A stretch of 8,006 nucleotides of DNA, taken from contig JAHFBB010000026.1 in NCBI GenBank assembly GCA_023250255.1, positions 1-8,006 of the forward strand, read 5' to 3'. This DNA comes from Chloroflexota bacterium (GTDB lineage Bacteria > Chloroflexota > Limnocylindria > QHBO01). The position numbers and the translations under genes were made by a program. This document shows positions 7,389 through 8,006 of the stretch, piece after piece (the stretch's first letter is position 1; each line of letters starts with the position of its first letter). The notes below the pieces were generated by a model that was not told the origin of the DNA, did no database searches, and saw only the letters and a program-made list of their open reading frames with translations.

Positions 7389-8006
7389 GTGACTGACGAC
7401 CGACCCGCCCTGACCTTTTTCTTTCCCGCCTTCAACGAAGAGGCGAATATCGAGCGGACCGTGGCCCGGGCGCTGGCTGACATCGGTCCACTGGTGGACT
7501 CGATCGAGGTCCTGGCTATCGACGACGGCTCCAGCGACCGGACCCCTGAACTGGCCGATGCGCTGGCTGCCGCCGACCCGCGGGTGCGTGTTGTCCACCA
7601 GCCGAATCTGGGCTATGGCGGCGCGCTCCAGGCCGGGTTCGCCAACGCACGCGGTGCGCTGATCAGCTTCAGTGATGGGGACCTCCAGTTCGACCTGGCA
7701 GAGATGCGGTTGTTGCTTGAGCGTCTGAGGGATCCCAACCGTCCGGTGGACGCGGTCATCGGCTATCGCCAGAAGCGCCGCGACCCGTTCCATCGGATCT
7801 TCATCGCCAAGACGTACAACGCCATCGTGTCGGTTGCCTTCGGCTTGCGGGTGCGCGACATCGACTGCGCCATGAAGGTCTTTCGCCGCGAGGTGTTCGA
7901 CGGGTTGCCGCTTGACGCCGAGGGGCCGTTCCTCTCGGCCGAGCTGCTCATCAAGCTGAGTGCTCGGGGGACGCGGATCGGCCAGGTCGGGGTGACCCAT
8001 TACCCG
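7389..8006 (+). CDS. Family 2 glycosyltransferase, polyprenyl-phosphate sugar synthase type (3' truncated)
   Basis: 206 codons are visible from GTG 7389; the frame is open to the window end. The GT2 A-fold is clear: 'FFFPAFNEEANIE' (10-22), the nucleotide-binding 'LAIDDGSSDRT' (42-52; Asp45, Asp46), 'NLGYGGALQAGFANARG' (73-89), and the metal-binding motif 'SDGDLQFD' (95-102), a variant of the usual D-A-D. Then come 'IGYRQKRRD' (124-132) and 'DIDCAMKVFRREVF' (157-170), the pattern of dolichol/polyprenyl-phosphate mannose and glucose synthases. Such enzymes move a sugar from GDP- or UDP-sugar to polyprenyl phosphate on the cytoplasmic face. That product is the donor class used by GT-C enzymes, and the divergent neighbour is a double GT-C protein, so the pair probably works in one glycosylation pathway. 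Whether C-terminal membrane helices follow is not visible. Sugar identity cannot be read from sequence. Confidence 0.9.
   Translation, partial: MTDDRPALTFFFPAFNEEANIERTVARALADIGPLVDSIEVLAIDDGSSDRTPELADALAAADPRVRVVHQPNLGYGGALQAGFANARGALISFSDGDLQFDLAEMRLLLERLRDPNRPVDAVIGYRQKRRDPFHRIFIAKTYNAIVSVAFGLRVRDIDCAMKVFRREVFDGLPLDAEGPFLSAELLIKLSARGTRIGQVGVTHYP

Noticed and set aside
7290..8000. 236-codon - strand frame opposite the GT2 gene
   Set aside because: The + strand carries unmistakable GT2 motifs with a ribosome binding site and GTG start; the antisense frame has none.

Overview
High-GC bacterial DNA with tightly packed genes and no RNA gene, insertion sequence or CRISPR array that I can see. 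GTG and ATG starts, 4-base gene overlaps and the gene families fit a GC-rich Chloroflexota (for example the Limnocylindria group) or an actinobacterium. There is no taxonomic marker gene here, so this is a weak inference.

Left part (1-2856, + strand). The window opens inside a TetR-family regulator whose stop overlaps the start of a 722-residue PEP-utilising phosphotransferase (ATGA overlap). That enzyme has an N-terminal ATP-grasp (PPDK_N) domain, a middle domain and a C-terminal swivelling phosphohistidine domain, but no PEP-binding barrel. This is the layout of rifampin phosphotransferase (Rph), in a compact version. A small two-helix membrane protein of the LiaF/DUF5668 type follows, overlapping the enzyme's 3' end. 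The three form a likely operon under TetR control.

Centre and right (2698-7293, - strand). A single uninterrupted 1531-codon frame encodes an unusual multi-domain membrane glycosyltransferase. Residues 1-476 form a complete Gpi18-like GT-C enzyme. A Pro-rich linker (about 477-534) follows, then a second GT-C enzyme of the protein O-mannosyltransferase (PMT) type. A beta-propeller-like domain of about 340 residues is inserted in the first extracytoplasmic loop of the PMT module. The last 52 codons lie antisense to the small membrane-protein gene, codon aligned.

Right edge (7389-8006, + strand). A GT2 glycosyltransferase of the dolichol/polyprenyl-phosphate-sugar synthase type begins here and runs off the window. 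It is divergent from the GT-C fusion. The 95-base gap holds a perfect AGTATACT palindrome that offers a near-consensus -10 on both strands. The two genes make biochemical sense together: the GT2 enzyme would load a sugar on a polyprenyl phosphate in the cytoplasm, and GT-C enzymes use such lipid-linked sugars outside the membrane.

The most notable items are the tandem GT-C fusion with its propeller insertion, the shared palindromic promoter of this pair, and the antisense 3' overlap.
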